DNA of 64,000 nucleotides from the NCBI GenBank assembly GCA_032139905.1, contig JAQJDB010000007.1, forward strand, positions 620,001 through 684,000, written 5' to 3'. The notes below the pieces were generated by a model. That model saw only the letters and a program-made list of their open reading frames with translations, did not search any database and had not been told where the DNA came from. The DNA is from Nitrospira sp. MA-1 (lineage in GTDB: Bacteria; Nitrospirota; Nitrospiria; Nitrospirales; UBA8639). Position 1 is the first letter of the stretch, and each line of letters begins with the position of its first letter. Shown piece by piece: positions 45,321-54,277 of this stretch. The translations under genes were made by a program, and so were the position numbers.

Positions 45321-46700
45321 ATGGCGAAAAAACTATTTGTTGTTGATGATGAAAAGGCTTCTCGTGAAGGGTTGGCTATCCTTTTGGCCAAATGGGGCTA
45401 TGAAGTCGAACAGGCTGGGGATGGAAAGGAAGCTCTGACTAAAATCCCTCACTTTCATCCTGATGTAGTCATTACGGATTTGGTGATGCCTGGATTCAAT
45501 GGACTCGAACTCATTCAGTTTCTTCAGAAGGAATTAATATTCAGTCCGGTCATCGTCCTGACTGGCCATGGGAGCATTGAGACGGCCGTTTCGGCTATCA
45601 AACAGGGTGCCTACGATTATCTAACTAAGCCGCTGGATGTGCCCAGGCTTCGCATCATGGTGGAAAAAGCCTTGGAAAAGGGAGAGACCCAGAGAGAAAT
45701 GGTTTTGCTGCGGAAAAGGCTCAAAGGTTTGTGGGGACTTGGAAAATTGGTGGGCAAGAGTAAACCCATGCAGGAAATCTATAGTCTCATTGAGCTGGCG
45801 GCTCCGACGCCGGCGAGGGTCCTCATTCTCGGTGAAAGTGGCACAGGAAAAGAATTGGTTGCCCAGAGTCTCCATGATTTGTCTGAAAGAAACAAGGGAC
45901 CGTTTATACCGGTGAATTGTTCAGCCATCCCGGAAACCCTTTTGGAGAGTGAAATATTTGGGCATGAAAAAGGTGCATTTACAGGAGCCTTGGATAGAAA
46001 GCCCGGGTGTTTCGAGTTGGCACATGGAGGTACCCTCTTTCTGGATGAAGTGGCCGAAATGAGTCCAAGCATTCAAGCCAAGTTTCTGAGAATTCTTCAA
46101 GATTCCTCAGTCAAACGGATTGGCGGTACCGTTCCAATCCAGGTCGACGTTCGTGTCGTGGCGGCCACGAATAAGGATCCATTGAAGGCCATACAGGATG
46201 GATCATTGCGCGAAGATCTGTACTATCGTTTGAATGTGTGTATCATCCACCTCCCGCCCCTACGAGACAGAACGGACGATATTCCTTTATTGGTGAAGGC
46301 CTTAATTGAAGAATTTAATGGCAATTATACGAGAACCGTCCAGTCAATTAATGATGAAGCGTTAGAGCGTTTGATGAAGCATACCTGGCCAGGAAATGTC
46401 CGTGAATTGCGAAATGCCGTTGAACGGGCCGTAATGACCTGTACCGCTGATGTGATAACGATCGCGCATCTTCCTGAATTTGCCAAAGCAGCGGACAGTG
46501 AAAATCCGGAGGCAAATGGAGAGATGGTGCGACTGCCTATGGGAGCGACGATCGAAGATGCTGAACGCCAACTCATTGTTCAGACTCTTAAGCATAATCA
46601 AAATAATAAGACACGAACCGCGGAGATTCTTGGGGTCAGTCTGAAAACGCTTCACAATAAGCTTCACCGGTACGGGTTACATGATGCGATTGAACGTTAA
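45321..46700 (+). CDS. NtrC-family sigma-54-dependent response regulator
   Basis: The 459-residue product has a receiver domain (Asp53 in VVITDLVMP; Lys in YLTKP), an AAA+ domain with Walker A GESGTGKE, an intact GAFTGA loop (218-223), Walker B TLFLDEVAEM, and a C-terminal Fis-type HTH (KTRTAEILGVSLKTLHNKL). It should activate sigma-54 promoters. Its last 20 bases overlap the start of its kinase gene. The GTAA-N3-TTAC sites near 49.7 and 57.1-57.6 kb are candidate targets. Confidence 0.94.
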   Translation: MAKKLFVVDDEKASREGLAILLAKWGYEVEQAGDGKEALTKIPHFHPDVVITDLVMPGFNGLELIQFLQKELIFSPVIVLTGHGSIETAVSAIKQGAYDYLTKPLDVPRLRIMVEKALEKGETQREMVLLRKRLKGLWGLGKLVGKSKPMQEIYSLIELAAPTPARVLILGESGTGKELVAQSLHDLSERNKGPFIPVNCSAIPETLLESEIFGHEKGAFTGALDRKPGCFELAHGGTLFLDEVAEMSPSIQAKFLRILQDSSVKRIGGTVPIQVDVRVVAATNKDPLKAIQDGSLREDLYYRLNVCIIHLPPLRDRTDDIPLLVKALIEEFNGNYTRTVQSINDEALERLMKHTWPGNVRELRNAVERAVMTCTADVITIAHLPEFAKAADSENPEANGEMVRLPMGATIEDAERQLIVQTLKHNQNNKTRTAEILGVSLKTLHNKLHRYGLHDAIER

Positions 46701-48495
46701 GGGAAAGGAAGCATTAGGGGTTACAGTCCTTACACTGGTGGTGGTGGTTGGCAGCACGTTTCTTAATCTTTCTCAGTTAAGTCGTGTCATCGTTCAGGAA
46801 ACCTCGGAGCAGGTTTCTCTCATAAAACGACAAATTTTTGAGTATAGTAAGCGCGTGGTACTGAATGCTCAGTCACCCGATACCCATCCTGTTGTCTTTC
46901 TGGCCACCAATCAGGAACTCAAGAAATTTCTTGAAGCCAGCGTGGGATACTCCCCGCATCTCCTCTATGCCCTCATTGTTGATCCTCAAGGAAAAACCCT
47001 TTTGCACTCCGAAGGCGCGAAAACTGAGCGCCCGCATCCGATCAGGCCCAGACTCGAAGACCTTCTTTCCATGGGACCCATTGACCGTTTTACTGTGCTG
47101 TATCAAGAGGGATCCATTTTTGACAGCACGCTACCAATGACCTGGGAGAATGTTCCAATCGGCGAAGTCATTGTGGGGATCCATACCAGTCTGCTCCGTG
47201 AAAGAATGACGTCTTCCCTGAAAACCAGTGTTGTATTTGCCCTGGTGGCCTTGCCGATTGCGTGGTTGTTAACAATGGGCCTGGCGACGTTGACCTTGCG
47301 TCCTATCCATGCCTTGGCTGATCAAATGGAGCAACTTCGCCAGGGACGTTTTGATGTGTTAACGGATCTAAGTCGGACGGATGAATTTCGGGAACTGGCG
47401 TCGCAACTCCAGTTGTTGGGGCAACAATTGAAATCTGATCGTCTCAAAACCCTAAGTGAAGAGACGCATCTTCAAGGAGTCATTGAACATTTGGAGGATG
47501 GAATCATCCTTATTGATGCAGAAGGCCAAATCCTCTTTCTGAACCAGGCGATGGAAACGATGGTGGATATGCCGATTTCTCCTCCCCCTGGTCGCCTAGA
47601 CGTGCTGGGAGAATCTTTTTCTCCCCTCATTCAATTGGTGGAACAGGCATTGACGGAGAAAAAGAATTTCAAAGCCGTGTCCTGTTTCTTACCCAGAAGG
47701 GGGGAACGTAAGTCATTTTATATCTCCATCGTGTGTTTGGGGCCATTTTCACAGCTTCACGGAGCCATGATTTTATGCAGAGATATAGAATCCATGAAAA
47801 CTCTCCAATCGTTGGTTCGATATGCAGCCCAGCTCACGACTTTGGGACAACTGACCTCAGGGCTTGCCCACGAGGTCAAAAATCCTCTGAACTCAATGGT
47901 TATTCATCTTGAAATTTTAAAAGAGGAAACCAAAGGCCTCAATGGAGACTTCCAGAAAAGTTTGGAGGTCTTGGAAGGGGAAGTACATCGTTTGGATCGT
48001 GTCGTACTTGGTTTTTTGAAATTCATGCGTCCCCAAGAGCTGGAGCTTTCCTCCGTGAATGTCGATCAGTTGCTCAAGAGGGAGTTGAGTCTATTAGAAA
48101 GGGAATGGGGAAATAAGGGCATTCGCTTTGTCCTGGATTGTGAGTCAGATCTGCCAGTCATTTCAGCAGATCCCGATCTCCTAAGTCAGGTTTTTCTTAA
48201 TATTATCCTTAATGCCTGTCAAGCCATGGAAGAACAAGGCGGGGACATTCTAATTGCCACTTCAACCCATCAAGATAATGAAATACGGATTTCCATCAGC
48301 GATCAGGGTCCTGGTATTCCTCCTGAAATACAAGAAAAAATTTTCCAATTATATTACACTACCAAACATCATGGAAGCGGTCTGGGTCTTTCGTTAGTCT
48401 ATCGGTTTATTCAATTGCATGAAGGGATAATTGATGTTCAAACGGAAATGGGAAAAGGCACTACCTTTATTGTCCGACTGCCAAGAAAGGTTTGA
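46681..48495 (+). CDS. membrane sensor histidine kinase
   Basis: The 604-residue product has a membrane helix (about 11-32), a periplasmic sensor region (about 33-175), a second helix (SVVFALVALPIAWLLTMGLATL), HAMP, PAS (VIEHLEDGIILIDAEGQILFLNQAME), HisKA with phospho-acceptor LAHEVKNPLNSMVIH and HATPase (NIILNACQAMEE, DQGPGIP, GSGLGLSLVYRF). It pairs with the upstream regulator. The envelope sensor suggests it detects periplasmic or membrane stress. Confidence 0.92.
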   Translation: MMRLNVKGKEALGVTVLTLVVVVGSTFLNLSQLSRVIVQETSEQVSLIKRQIFEYSKRVVLNAQSPDTHPVVFLATNQELKKFLEASVGYSPHLLYALIVDPQGKTLLHSEGAKTERPHPIRPRLEDLLSMGPIDRFTVLYQEGSIFDSTLPMTWENVPIGEVIVGIHTSLLRERMTSSLKTSVVFALVALPIAWLLTMGLATLTLRPIHALADQMEQLRQGRFDVLTDLSRTDEFRELASQLQLLGQQLKSDRLKTLSEETHLQGVIEHLEDGIILIDAEGQILFLNQAMETMVDMPISPPPGRLDVLGESFSPLIQLVEQALTEKKNFKAVSCFLPRRGERKSFYISIVCLGPFSQLHGAMILCRDIESMKTLQSLVRYAAQLTTLGQLTSGLAHEVKNPLNSMVIHLEILKEETKGLNGDFQKSLEVLEGEVHRLDRVVLGFLKFMRPQELELSSVNVDQLLKRELSLLEREWGNKGIRFVLDCESDLPVISADPDLLSQVFLNIILNACQAMEEQGGDILIATSTHQDNEIRISISDQGPGIPPEIQEKIFQLYYTTKHHGSGLGLSLVYRFIQLHEGIIDVQTEMGKGTTFIVRLPRKV

Positions 48496-48496
48496 G

Positions 48497-49084
48497 GTGA
48501 CGTTTTTGTGGTCATGTCTTCAACGGAGGATCTTCAAGGGTGGAGGTCAATTTCTGATATGCGGAATGACTGTGTTTCTTAGTGGATGCTCATTAGACAG
48601 TGTTGTCTCACGAACGGACCTTTGGTATCCCCGTCAGATCACACCAGGGATAGAGGCCCTTCGTCCGTCATTCCTTCATCTTTTCTCCAATTCATCTCCT
48701 ATCAGGCCAGTTTCTGTAGATGACCGCATGTCTTCCGAGCCTATCCCCGGGAAAAATGAAATCCCATCCGATAAACCGCAACAACACGTCCCGGAATCCC
48801 AAGAACAAAAACCGGCAATTCTTGTCCCCGAGATTCCTAATAAGGATAATCGTCAGGAAATTGTGACCTACAAGTCAAAAATAGATGAGACGCAAAATTT
48901 GTTGCGTACCATTAATGAAAGCCAACTGTCCAAGGAACAGCACGATACCTACATTTCTATTAATAGTTTTCTGGAAAAAGCCCAAGAGGCTTTTTCACAA
49001 AATGATCTGTCCATGGCATTGAATCTATCCGAGAAAGCCCATACTTTGACTAAAGAAATTGTCAATAATTCCACAAAACCGTAG
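48497..49084 (+). CDS. lipoprotein with helical C-terminus
   Basis: The product of about 195 residues has a lipoprotein signal (LICGMTVFLSGC with cleavage before the Cys), a Pro/Gln-rich linker (EQKPAILVPEIP) and a C-terminal helical region (YKSKIDETQNLLRTINESQLSKEQHDTYISINSFLEKAQEAFS) like a two-helix coil. The chosen start is GTG at 48497, which follows AAAGG and comes right after the kinase stop. It may be the envelope partner of the kinase; this is inference from position. Confidence 0.6.
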   Translation: MTFLWSCLQRRIFKGGGQFLICGMTVFLSGCSLDSVVSRTDLWYPRQITPGIEALRPSFLHLFSNSSPIRPVSVDDRMSSEPIPGKNEIPSDKPQQHVPESQEQKPAILVPEIPNKDNRQEIVTYKSKIDETQNLLRTINESQLSKEQHDTYISINSFLEKAQEAFSQNDLSMALNLSEKAHTLTKEIVNNSTKP

Positions 49085-49123
49085 CAAGAAATGGGTTTGA
49101 AGAATTATCGGGAGAGAAGTCCA

Positions 49124-49204
49124 ATGTTGGAAGAGGAATATTGGCAATTAACAGGAAATTCCTTTCTTGCTGGTGAGGATGCCTCCCAAATTGGTGTCGA
49201 ATGA
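49124..49204 (+). CDS. 26-codon leader ORF overlapping a response regulator
   Basis: MLEEEYWQLTGNSFLAGEDASQIGVE ends in an ATGA overlap with the following response regulator start and has GGGAGAG nine bases upstream. It may be a small translated leader that couples ribosomes into the regulator. It has no recognised domain. Confidence 0.35.
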   Translation: MLEEEYWQLTGNSFLAGEDASQIGVE

Positions 49205-49572
49205 CAAAAAAAAACGTGTTAATCGTAGAGGATGATCTGAATAGCCGTGAGGGCCTCCAGTCTATGCTCAGAATGTATGGATATCATGCGGATACTTCCC
49301 AAGACGGCTTGCAGGCTATTAAGAAAATCAAAGAGAATTTCTTTGAAGTGGCCGTCATCGATATCAACCTTCCTCCTGTCATGAATGTGGAAATTAATGG
49401 CTGGGATTTGATCCGGATTTTCAGATCATTTAACCCAAGCATAGACATCATTGTCGTCAGTGGAGAAAAAGGGATTAAGGCTCGCGCTCAACAATTCAAT
49501 TTGGCTGGATGCTTGGAAAAACCCATTCGCCCTGCCCATCTTAAATCTCTGATGGAAACTCTCGGGGGCTGA
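49201..49572 (+). CDS. single-domain response regulator
   Basis: The 123-residue product is a receiver domain alone: acidic pocket EDD, phospho-site Asp54 (EVAVIDINLPP), Thr/Ser in VVVSGEKG, and Lys in LEKP. It lacks an output domain and is probably a phosphorelay intermediate or regulates a partner by contact. It follows the kinase, lipoprotein and a 26-codon frame on the same strand. Confidence 0.88.
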   Translation: MTKKNVLIVEDDLNSREGLQSMLRMYGYHADTSQDGLQAIKKIKENFFEVAVIDINLPPVMNVEINGWDLIRIFRSFNPSIDIIVVSGEKGIKARAQQFNLAGCLEKPIRPAHLKSLMETLGG

Positions 49573-49697
49573 ATAGTCAGTTCCAGGCCATTGACACTCT
49601 TCCTTCCGGTTGTCCCCCTTCCTCCTTTTGGTTAGTTCAATATTTCTTTTCTTCTAAAACCGTATCTGCGGCATCAGAGGTTTTTTCTCATTGCTTT

Positions 49698-49727
49698 GTA
49701 AAAATTTCAACTTTTTGTAATTTTTAC
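49698..49727. promoter_or_regulatory. tandem activator sites, GTAA-N3-TTAC type
   Basis: GTAAAAATTTC (one mismatch) and GTAATTTTTAC (perfect) have centres 19 bp apart. The proximal site ends 106 bp before the sigma-54-like element at 49834. Confidence 0.55.
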
Positions 49728-49833
49728 CGGTTCGAGGACTTTTTACATGGTCCTCTCTGATGCGGCCGATATCCCCACCCCAAAATTCGTGATTTCTCAA
49801 GGGTTTTTCTTGAATAAGTCCACAGGACTGTTC

Positions 49834-49849
49834 TGGCGTCAAAGTTGCG
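49834..49849 (+). promoter_or_regulatory. candidate sigma-54 promoter
   Basis: TGGCGTCAAAGTTGCG has TGGC and TTGC at exact spacing; 8 of 12 informative bases match. It lies about 97 bp before the ATG of the small secreted protein. Confidence 0.5.
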
Positions 49850-49945
49850 GTATAGCTTTTTTAGATTGAGGACCCTCTTTCCCGAAAAAACTGGGCAGGG
49901 TTGGGAGGGAATTCAAATTACGCCCTATAACCGAAGGAGGATCTC

Positions 49946-50269
49946 ATGAAAATCTTTTCGTATTTCGTCATAGGGTTTTTCATTTCCATTTGGGCCAGTC
50001 CGATTGCAGAGGCATCCGAAGTACGGGGAACGACCAATGACTTGACCGAACAAGCGAATCAGAAAGAACTTTTGACCATGGTAAGCGGGACTGTTCAAGA
50101 CCTACAGTGGGATTGGTGTGTTGTGGAAGATTTTGAAGGGACTGAATGGAAGATTCAAGTGGATAAGTATACCGACACCATCGGTCGTGTTCTGCCAGGG
50201 GTAACGATTATCGCTATGGTAGAGGGAGATGGTCATGCCAAGAAAGTGAAAGTGCTCATGAATGAGTAA
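49946..50269 (+). CDS. small secreted OB-like protein
   Basis: The 107-residue product has a signal peptide (FSYFVIGFFISIWASPIAEA) and a single domain: VSGTVQDLQWDWCVVEDFEGTEWKIQVDKYTDTIGRVLPGVTIIAMVEGDGHAKKVKVL. The strand pattern and the G-x-x-x-PG-x-x-I-x-A segment suggest a small OB or similar barrel. The neighbouring gene at 50362 carries two copies of a related domain. Function is unknown. Confidence 0.7.
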   Translation: MKIFSYFVIGFFISIWASPIAEASEVRGTTNDLTEQANQKELLTMVSGTVQDLQWDWCVVEDFEGTEWKIQVDKYTDTIGRVLPGVTIIAMVEGDGHAKKVKVLMNE

Positions 50270-50361
50270 GGGTTCTAGGGAAGGGGGAAAGATCGCATAG
50301 AAGTTTTCTCCGATTCTCGGCCGAATGAAGGTTGAGTGGGACGAAGAAGAGAGGGAGGGCC

Positions 50362-50832
50362 ATGAAGAGACAAAATTCCAATCATTTTCATATTGCGATA
50401 GGTGTTTCCGTGATTGTCATGGTCGGAGTGTTGGGTTTGGATCCTTCAACGGATATGGCGATGTTTTCCGATGCTCCAAGGAAAGATGTGATTCAAGGAC
50501 AAGGAGACATCGGGCAAATCACCATTGAAGGAGAGGTTACAAGGGTCCAAGGGGAATTTGTGGGAAAAGATTTTTCTCAAATGAAGGATCGTCGATACAA
50601 AGTGGAAACCCCGTTAGGGAAAGTATGGGATCTCCACCTTGGAGAAAAAACACAGAAAATTGGAGAGATTTTTTTAGGGGATCGTGTGAAGGCAATTATT
50701 GAAAGGAATGGAATGATTCAAACCGTTCAGAAAATTGAGCAGAATAATGCGTATTCAAATAATTCTGTTTTGCCGCGTCAGATTAGCGGAAGAGTCGAAC
50801 GAATGGATGGAAACTTTCTTATTGTAAATTAG
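50362..50832 (+). CDS. secreted two-domain OB-like protein with in-frame TAG
   Basis: The product up to the TAG (156 residues from MKRQNSNHFHIAIGVSVIVMVGVLGLDPS) has an N-terminal anchor or signal and a full OB-like domain (ITIEGEVTRVQGEFVGKDF through FLGDRVKAIIERNGMIQTVQKI). A second domain of the same type starts at ISGRVERMDGNFLIVN and is cut by the TAG at 50830. The frame then continues 50 codons with a matching remainder (GENTEILHLDDRSTLEG, STIIAQLGNAGYAIKIQEF) to a TGA at 50985. Confidence 0.65.
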   Translation: MKRQNSNHFHIAIGVSVIVMVGVLGLDPSTDMAMFSDAPRKDVIQGQGDIGQITIEGEVTRVQGEFVGKDFSQMKDRRYKVETPLGKVWDLHLGEKTQKIGEIFLGDRVKAIIERNGMIQTVQKIEQNNAYSNNSVLPRQISGRVERMDGNFLIVN

Positions 50833-50985
50833 GGTGAGAATACTGAAATTTTACATCTTGATGATCGGAGCACTCTTGAAGGGAACATTTATGAAGGGAG
50901 CACCATTATCGCTCAATTAGGAAACGCCGGATATGCTATTAAGATCCAAGAATTTCAGGATGAACCAGGGACAACCCTTCACTGA
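50833..50985 (+). pseudogene. in-frame 3' continuation after the TAG
   Basis: This stretch completes the second OB-like domain of the upstream gene in the same frame. It could be expressed only by stop-codon read-through or suppression. It is otherwise a decayed tail, or the TAG is a recent mutation or an assembly error. Confidence 0.6.
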
Positions 50986-51253
50986 TGCGTCAAAATGTTG
51001 CCTCAAATATTTATTAGTAAAAGTTCAAAGCGGTGTCTGGGTATCTGATAGGAATAAACCCCCTTTGGTGCAAAAATTCGGAGGATGTGCGTCGAGGTTC
51101 CGGAAGCGAAATCCATGTAAATGGCGATATTTAAAGAATATTATTTAAATGGAAGGGTTATTCGAGATACAAAAAGCAAATTTTGTATTCCTGAATGGAG
51201 TTCTTTTATGGAAGAGGTATGTAGGGGAATTGAAATAATGAAGGAGGCTCACG

Positions 51254-51700
51254 ATGACCACACAATTACTTGGGAACATATTCAATCGGTATGATTTTGT
51301 GACGATAAGGGAACCATTCCCTCAGAAAGGATCAACAGGGAAAACTGTCATGATTGTTGATGATGAAGAAGACTTTCGATTGCTTTTACGTGACAGGTTG
51401 GTGCGATTGGGACTGACATGTGTAGAAGCAGGCAATGGGGAAGAGGCCAAAGTACAACTCAAAAAAAATCATGTTGATATGGTGGTGACTGATTTTCGCA
51501 TGCCTAAAATGGATGGACTAGAGTTAATCGAATGGCTCCAGAAAAATCACAGAGATTTACCCATAATTTTTGTGTCAGGAGATATCAGTGTGCCCATTCG
51601 ACAAAAAGCTGAACAGGCAGGGGTTTATGCCATTCTGGAAAAACCCTGCTCTCTCTCTGATTTATCGTTAAAAGTTGTAGAAGTGTTTAGTGAATTATGA
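51254..51700 (+). CDS. single-domain response regulator with N-terminal extension
   Basis: The 148-residue product has a 30-residue unrecognised extension, then a receiver: IVDDEEDF, phospho-site Asp80 (MVVTDFRMPKMDG), VSGDIS and LEKP. GAAGGAGGCTCACG supports the first ATG. No output domain. It sits alone between small secreted-protein genes and MFS exporter genes. Confidence 0.88.
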   Translation: MTTQLLGNIFNRYDFVTIREPFPQKGSTGKTVMIVDDEEDFRLLLRDRLVRLGLTCVEAGNGEEAKVQLKKNHVDMVVTDFRMPKMDGLELIEWLQKNHRDLPIIFVSGDISVPIRQKAEQAGVYAILEKPCSLSDLSLKVVEVFSEL

Positions 51701-52054
51701 AAATTTTATGGTTAGACATACATTTGATTTACTGGGGATCAGAGTAATTCCAACGCCAAGAATGCGGGTTTTCAGAATTAATTATATCCCATGAAGGATC
51801 ATTTCTTGGGGGAAAAGTTAGGATTGAATATGATGAATTTTCCGAATGTTTTGGTAAGGATCACAAGCTCCTTAATCTCTTTCTGCTCTTCTTCTCTTCG
51901 ATAAAAAAACATTTATAATTCTATCCTCCTCAGTTCATCGTGGAAACTCACCTCTCCTATTAAGTGAAGGCGTTTCCCGGTTGTCGTTGGGACATGGGAA
52001 GGAGATCTCTTTGGGATACAGGAATGAACAGGAGGAAGGGATTTTACTCAACTA
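51701..52054. other. intergenic, nothing recognised
   Basis: This is the space between the convergent response regulator and MFS genes. It is AT-rich; no gene, clear terminator or repeat could be supported. Confidence 0.4.
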
Positions 52055-53344
52055 CTAATCTAAATTGGAGTGGGATCGGACTCTACGTGAAAGTTTGAAT
52101 GCGACCTGGGACGTGATGAGTAGGACCGCCCCCATACCCAGAAGCGTCCAGATTTCCCCGAACTGTTCCATAATCCACCCAAACATCGTCATTCCTCCGA
52201 TGGCCGCGAGCATGGCCAAGGTTCCATATAAGGCCAAAACCCGTCCTATAAGTTGTGGAGGAGAGATTTCCTGGATAATTCCCCACTCAATTGGGGTCAA
52301 AACGCCGCTTCCTATGCCAATAACAACAACGATTACCAGGCTAAGAGGCAACCCAATGGCTCCTGTGAGAGCCCATAAAGCGAAAGCGGCCATAAGACTG
52401 GTTGTGGCTAATAGACGAATGCGTCGCCACTGTGCTCCTAGATTGACCTTGGCAAGGAATAGGGATGCCAAAAATAGGCCCACTCCCACCCCTGATGTGA
52501 CATAACCGACTTCCACTGGCCCAAATTTCAACATGTTCCTGCCAAAGACCGGCAATAAAGTATGAAAGGCGCTCATCACAAAACTGTACAGTCCCGCCGT
52601 AAGCATAAGGGGAACAATAACTGGCTGCTGGAAAAAGGTAAATTGGATGCCCTCTTGTAAATCTTTCACATAATTGATGAGAGAGTTTTGGAAGGTTTTA
52701 GCCCGGTGAGTCACCTCGGGAATTGAAACAAATATCAAAAGCAGGGCCGATCCAATATAGGTCAAGACATTAATGCAGAGCACCTCCTGTGAACTTAAAA
52801 GGGCGATCCCTAATCCGCTCAACAACGGGCCGAATATTACTCCCAGACTCATTGTGCTTTGCAGGAGTGCATTTGCGGCTGTTAAGGCGGATTTCGCCAC
52901 GATAAACGGAATGGAGGCGAATAAGGCCGGAGCGAATAAGGAGGTGGCTACGGCATTGCAAAATACCAACACATATAGGAATTCAACCGTGAATGCTTCA
53001 TGTGAGACCAGGCAGGGAATGACTCCAATAACGAGTGCTCGTATAAGATCCGTCCCGATGAGAATGATTTTTTTGGGGAAACGGTCAATGAAGACTCCGA
53101 TGAATGGGCCCAACACAATAGGAGGGAGTGTTTGCAGGATTCCAATGATCGTTGTTTGGAGCGCGGAGCCGGTGACCGCATAGACAAACCATAATAGTGC
53201 CAGTTTGGTTACTCCATCTCCGATTTGAGAGATAAGCTGACTCCACCAAATAATTCCAAAATTTCTTTGCAACAAGAGCGGAGGATTGGTTGCAATAGAC
53301 ACCGATTGAAGAAGGGTGGGAGAAGATAGAGAAAGTTTGGCCAT
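52055..53344 (-). CDS. MFS exporter (EntS-like), paralogue 1
   Basis: The 429-residue product has twelve hydrophobic segments and MFS_3-type motifs: NFGIIWWSQLISQIGDGVTKLALLWFVYAVTGSAL in helix 1, GPFIGVFIDRFPKKIILIGTDLIRAL around loop 2-3, and STMSLGVIFGPLLSG. Such proteins export siderophores or other small molecules; the substrate is unknown. A second, closely related gene lies at 54278-55807. It starts 20 bp after the BON gene's stop. Confidence 0.88.
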   Translation of the reverse strand: MAKLSLSSPTLLQSVSIATNPPLLLQRNFGIIWWSQLISQIGDGVTKLALLWFVYAVTGSALQTTIIGILQTLPPIVLGPFIGVFIDRFPKKIILIGTDLIRALVIGVIPCLVSHEAFTVEFLYVLVFCNAVATSLFAPALFASIPFIVAKSALTAANALLQSTMSLGVIFGPLLSGLGIALLSSQEVLCINVLTYIGSALLLIFVSIPEVTHRAKTFQNSLINYVKDLQEGIQFTFFQQPVIVPLMLTAGLYSFVMSAFHTLLPVFGRNMLKFGPVEVGYVTSGVGVGLFLASLFLAKVNLGAQWRRIRLLATTSLMAAFALWALTGAIGLPLSLVIVVVIGIGSGVLTPIEWGIIQEISPPQLIGRVLALYGTLAMLAAIGGMTMFGWIMEQFGEIWTLLGMGAVLLITSQVAFKLSRRVRSHSNLD

Positions 53345-53364
53345 AACTTTCTACATGAGTTCCT

Positions 53365-54009
53365 TCACTCATTCCCTGCCTCAAGACGAATGTTTTGGGT
53401 AAGAACAGCAATAACGCCGGGAATTTCCCGGGCGGCTTGTGCGGCCTCCAAGGCAATCACCTGAAATCGGGTTTGGCCCTTTAGAGACACCATCCCTCGA
53501 ATTGTGATTATTTCGAAGTTGGCGTCCCGCAAGGTTTGGCTTTTGGCAAAACGCTGTTTAACTAGTTCCGTCAGTCTAGTGTCCATGCCGGCTTGCAAGG
53601 TTGCGCTCAAGGAGGGACGGACCTCGATGAGATTGACAATTTCTTTTTCCTTTATCAGGTGTGAAGCCAGGAGCGTAGCCAAAGTCTTTTCTTCTTCAAG
53701 GGTTACCGAGCCAGTCAATTTGACTGTCTTTTCTTGGATCTGGCAATCGATATCAAAAGGAAAGAGACGGGGATCTCCCATAAACACCAGTTTTAATTCC
53801 AAATTCCGGGATTCTATGATGTTGGCTGATGTTTTTCGCTGATCTTCGCCAGAAAATTCTTTTTTCGGGGATGGGTTAGTTTGATGATTCTGGACACGAA
53901 GAATATGAGTTCCGCCTGGCACTGAAATGGGCACATCATAGCCATGAGTCACATTTATGGCCCATATATGCCCCCATATAATACAACTAATTGTAAAAGT
54001 CGATTTCAT
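53365..54009 (-). CDS. secreted BON-domain protein
   Basis: The product of about 214 residues has a signal peptide (FTISCIIWGHIWAINVTHG) and two BON-like domains, the first at DCQIQEKTVKLTGSVTLEEEKTLATLLASHL and the second at NFEIITIRGMVSLKGQTRFQVIALEAAQAAREIPGVIAV. BON proteins stabilise the envelope or bind membranes. It lies between two MFS paralogues on the same strand. Starts at 54048 or 54033 are alternatives to the ATG at 54009. Confidence 0.78.
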   Translation of the reverse strand: MKSTFTISCIIWGHIWAINVTHGYDVPISVPGGTHILRVQNHQTNPSPKKEFSGEDQRKTSANIIESRNLELKLVFMGDPRLFPFDIDCQIQEKTVKLTGSVTLEEEKTLATLLASHLIKEKEIVNLIEVRPSLSATLQAGMDTRLTELVKQRFAKSQTLRDANFEIITIRGMVSLKGQTRFQVIALEAAQAAREIPGVIAVLTQNIRLEAGNE

Positions 54010-54277
54010 TAAGATTTTATTGATAATTTGCATGTCGAAATTTGTCATGATTCATCCCAATTCCATTCAAGCTGCATATTTCTTCAGAAATCATTCAGGT
54101 TGGACTCCGGTAGAAAATGGATTCATGAAATACGACAAATCTTTGACCCAGATTGTCTGGTTTTTAACAAACCTTTTCTGATTGAGATGTCTGTCGAAAC
54201 GATGGAACCCTCTGAGACTAATTGGACTCGAAAAGTTTCTCCTAAGTGTAAATTGTTCTAGGAATGTGAAAAGTGGT

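Larger units (their letters stand above)
49573..49945. other. control region of the small secreted-protein gene
   Basis: No gene is supported. It holds a tandem GTAA-N3-TTAC pair and a sigma-54-like element, listed separately, and ends with GAAGGAGGATCTC, the ribosome site for the next gene. Confidence 0.55.

Noticed and set aside
50933-51148. 71-codon frame
   Set aside because: It overlaps the in-frame continuation after the TAG, which has clear domain similarity, and shows none itself.
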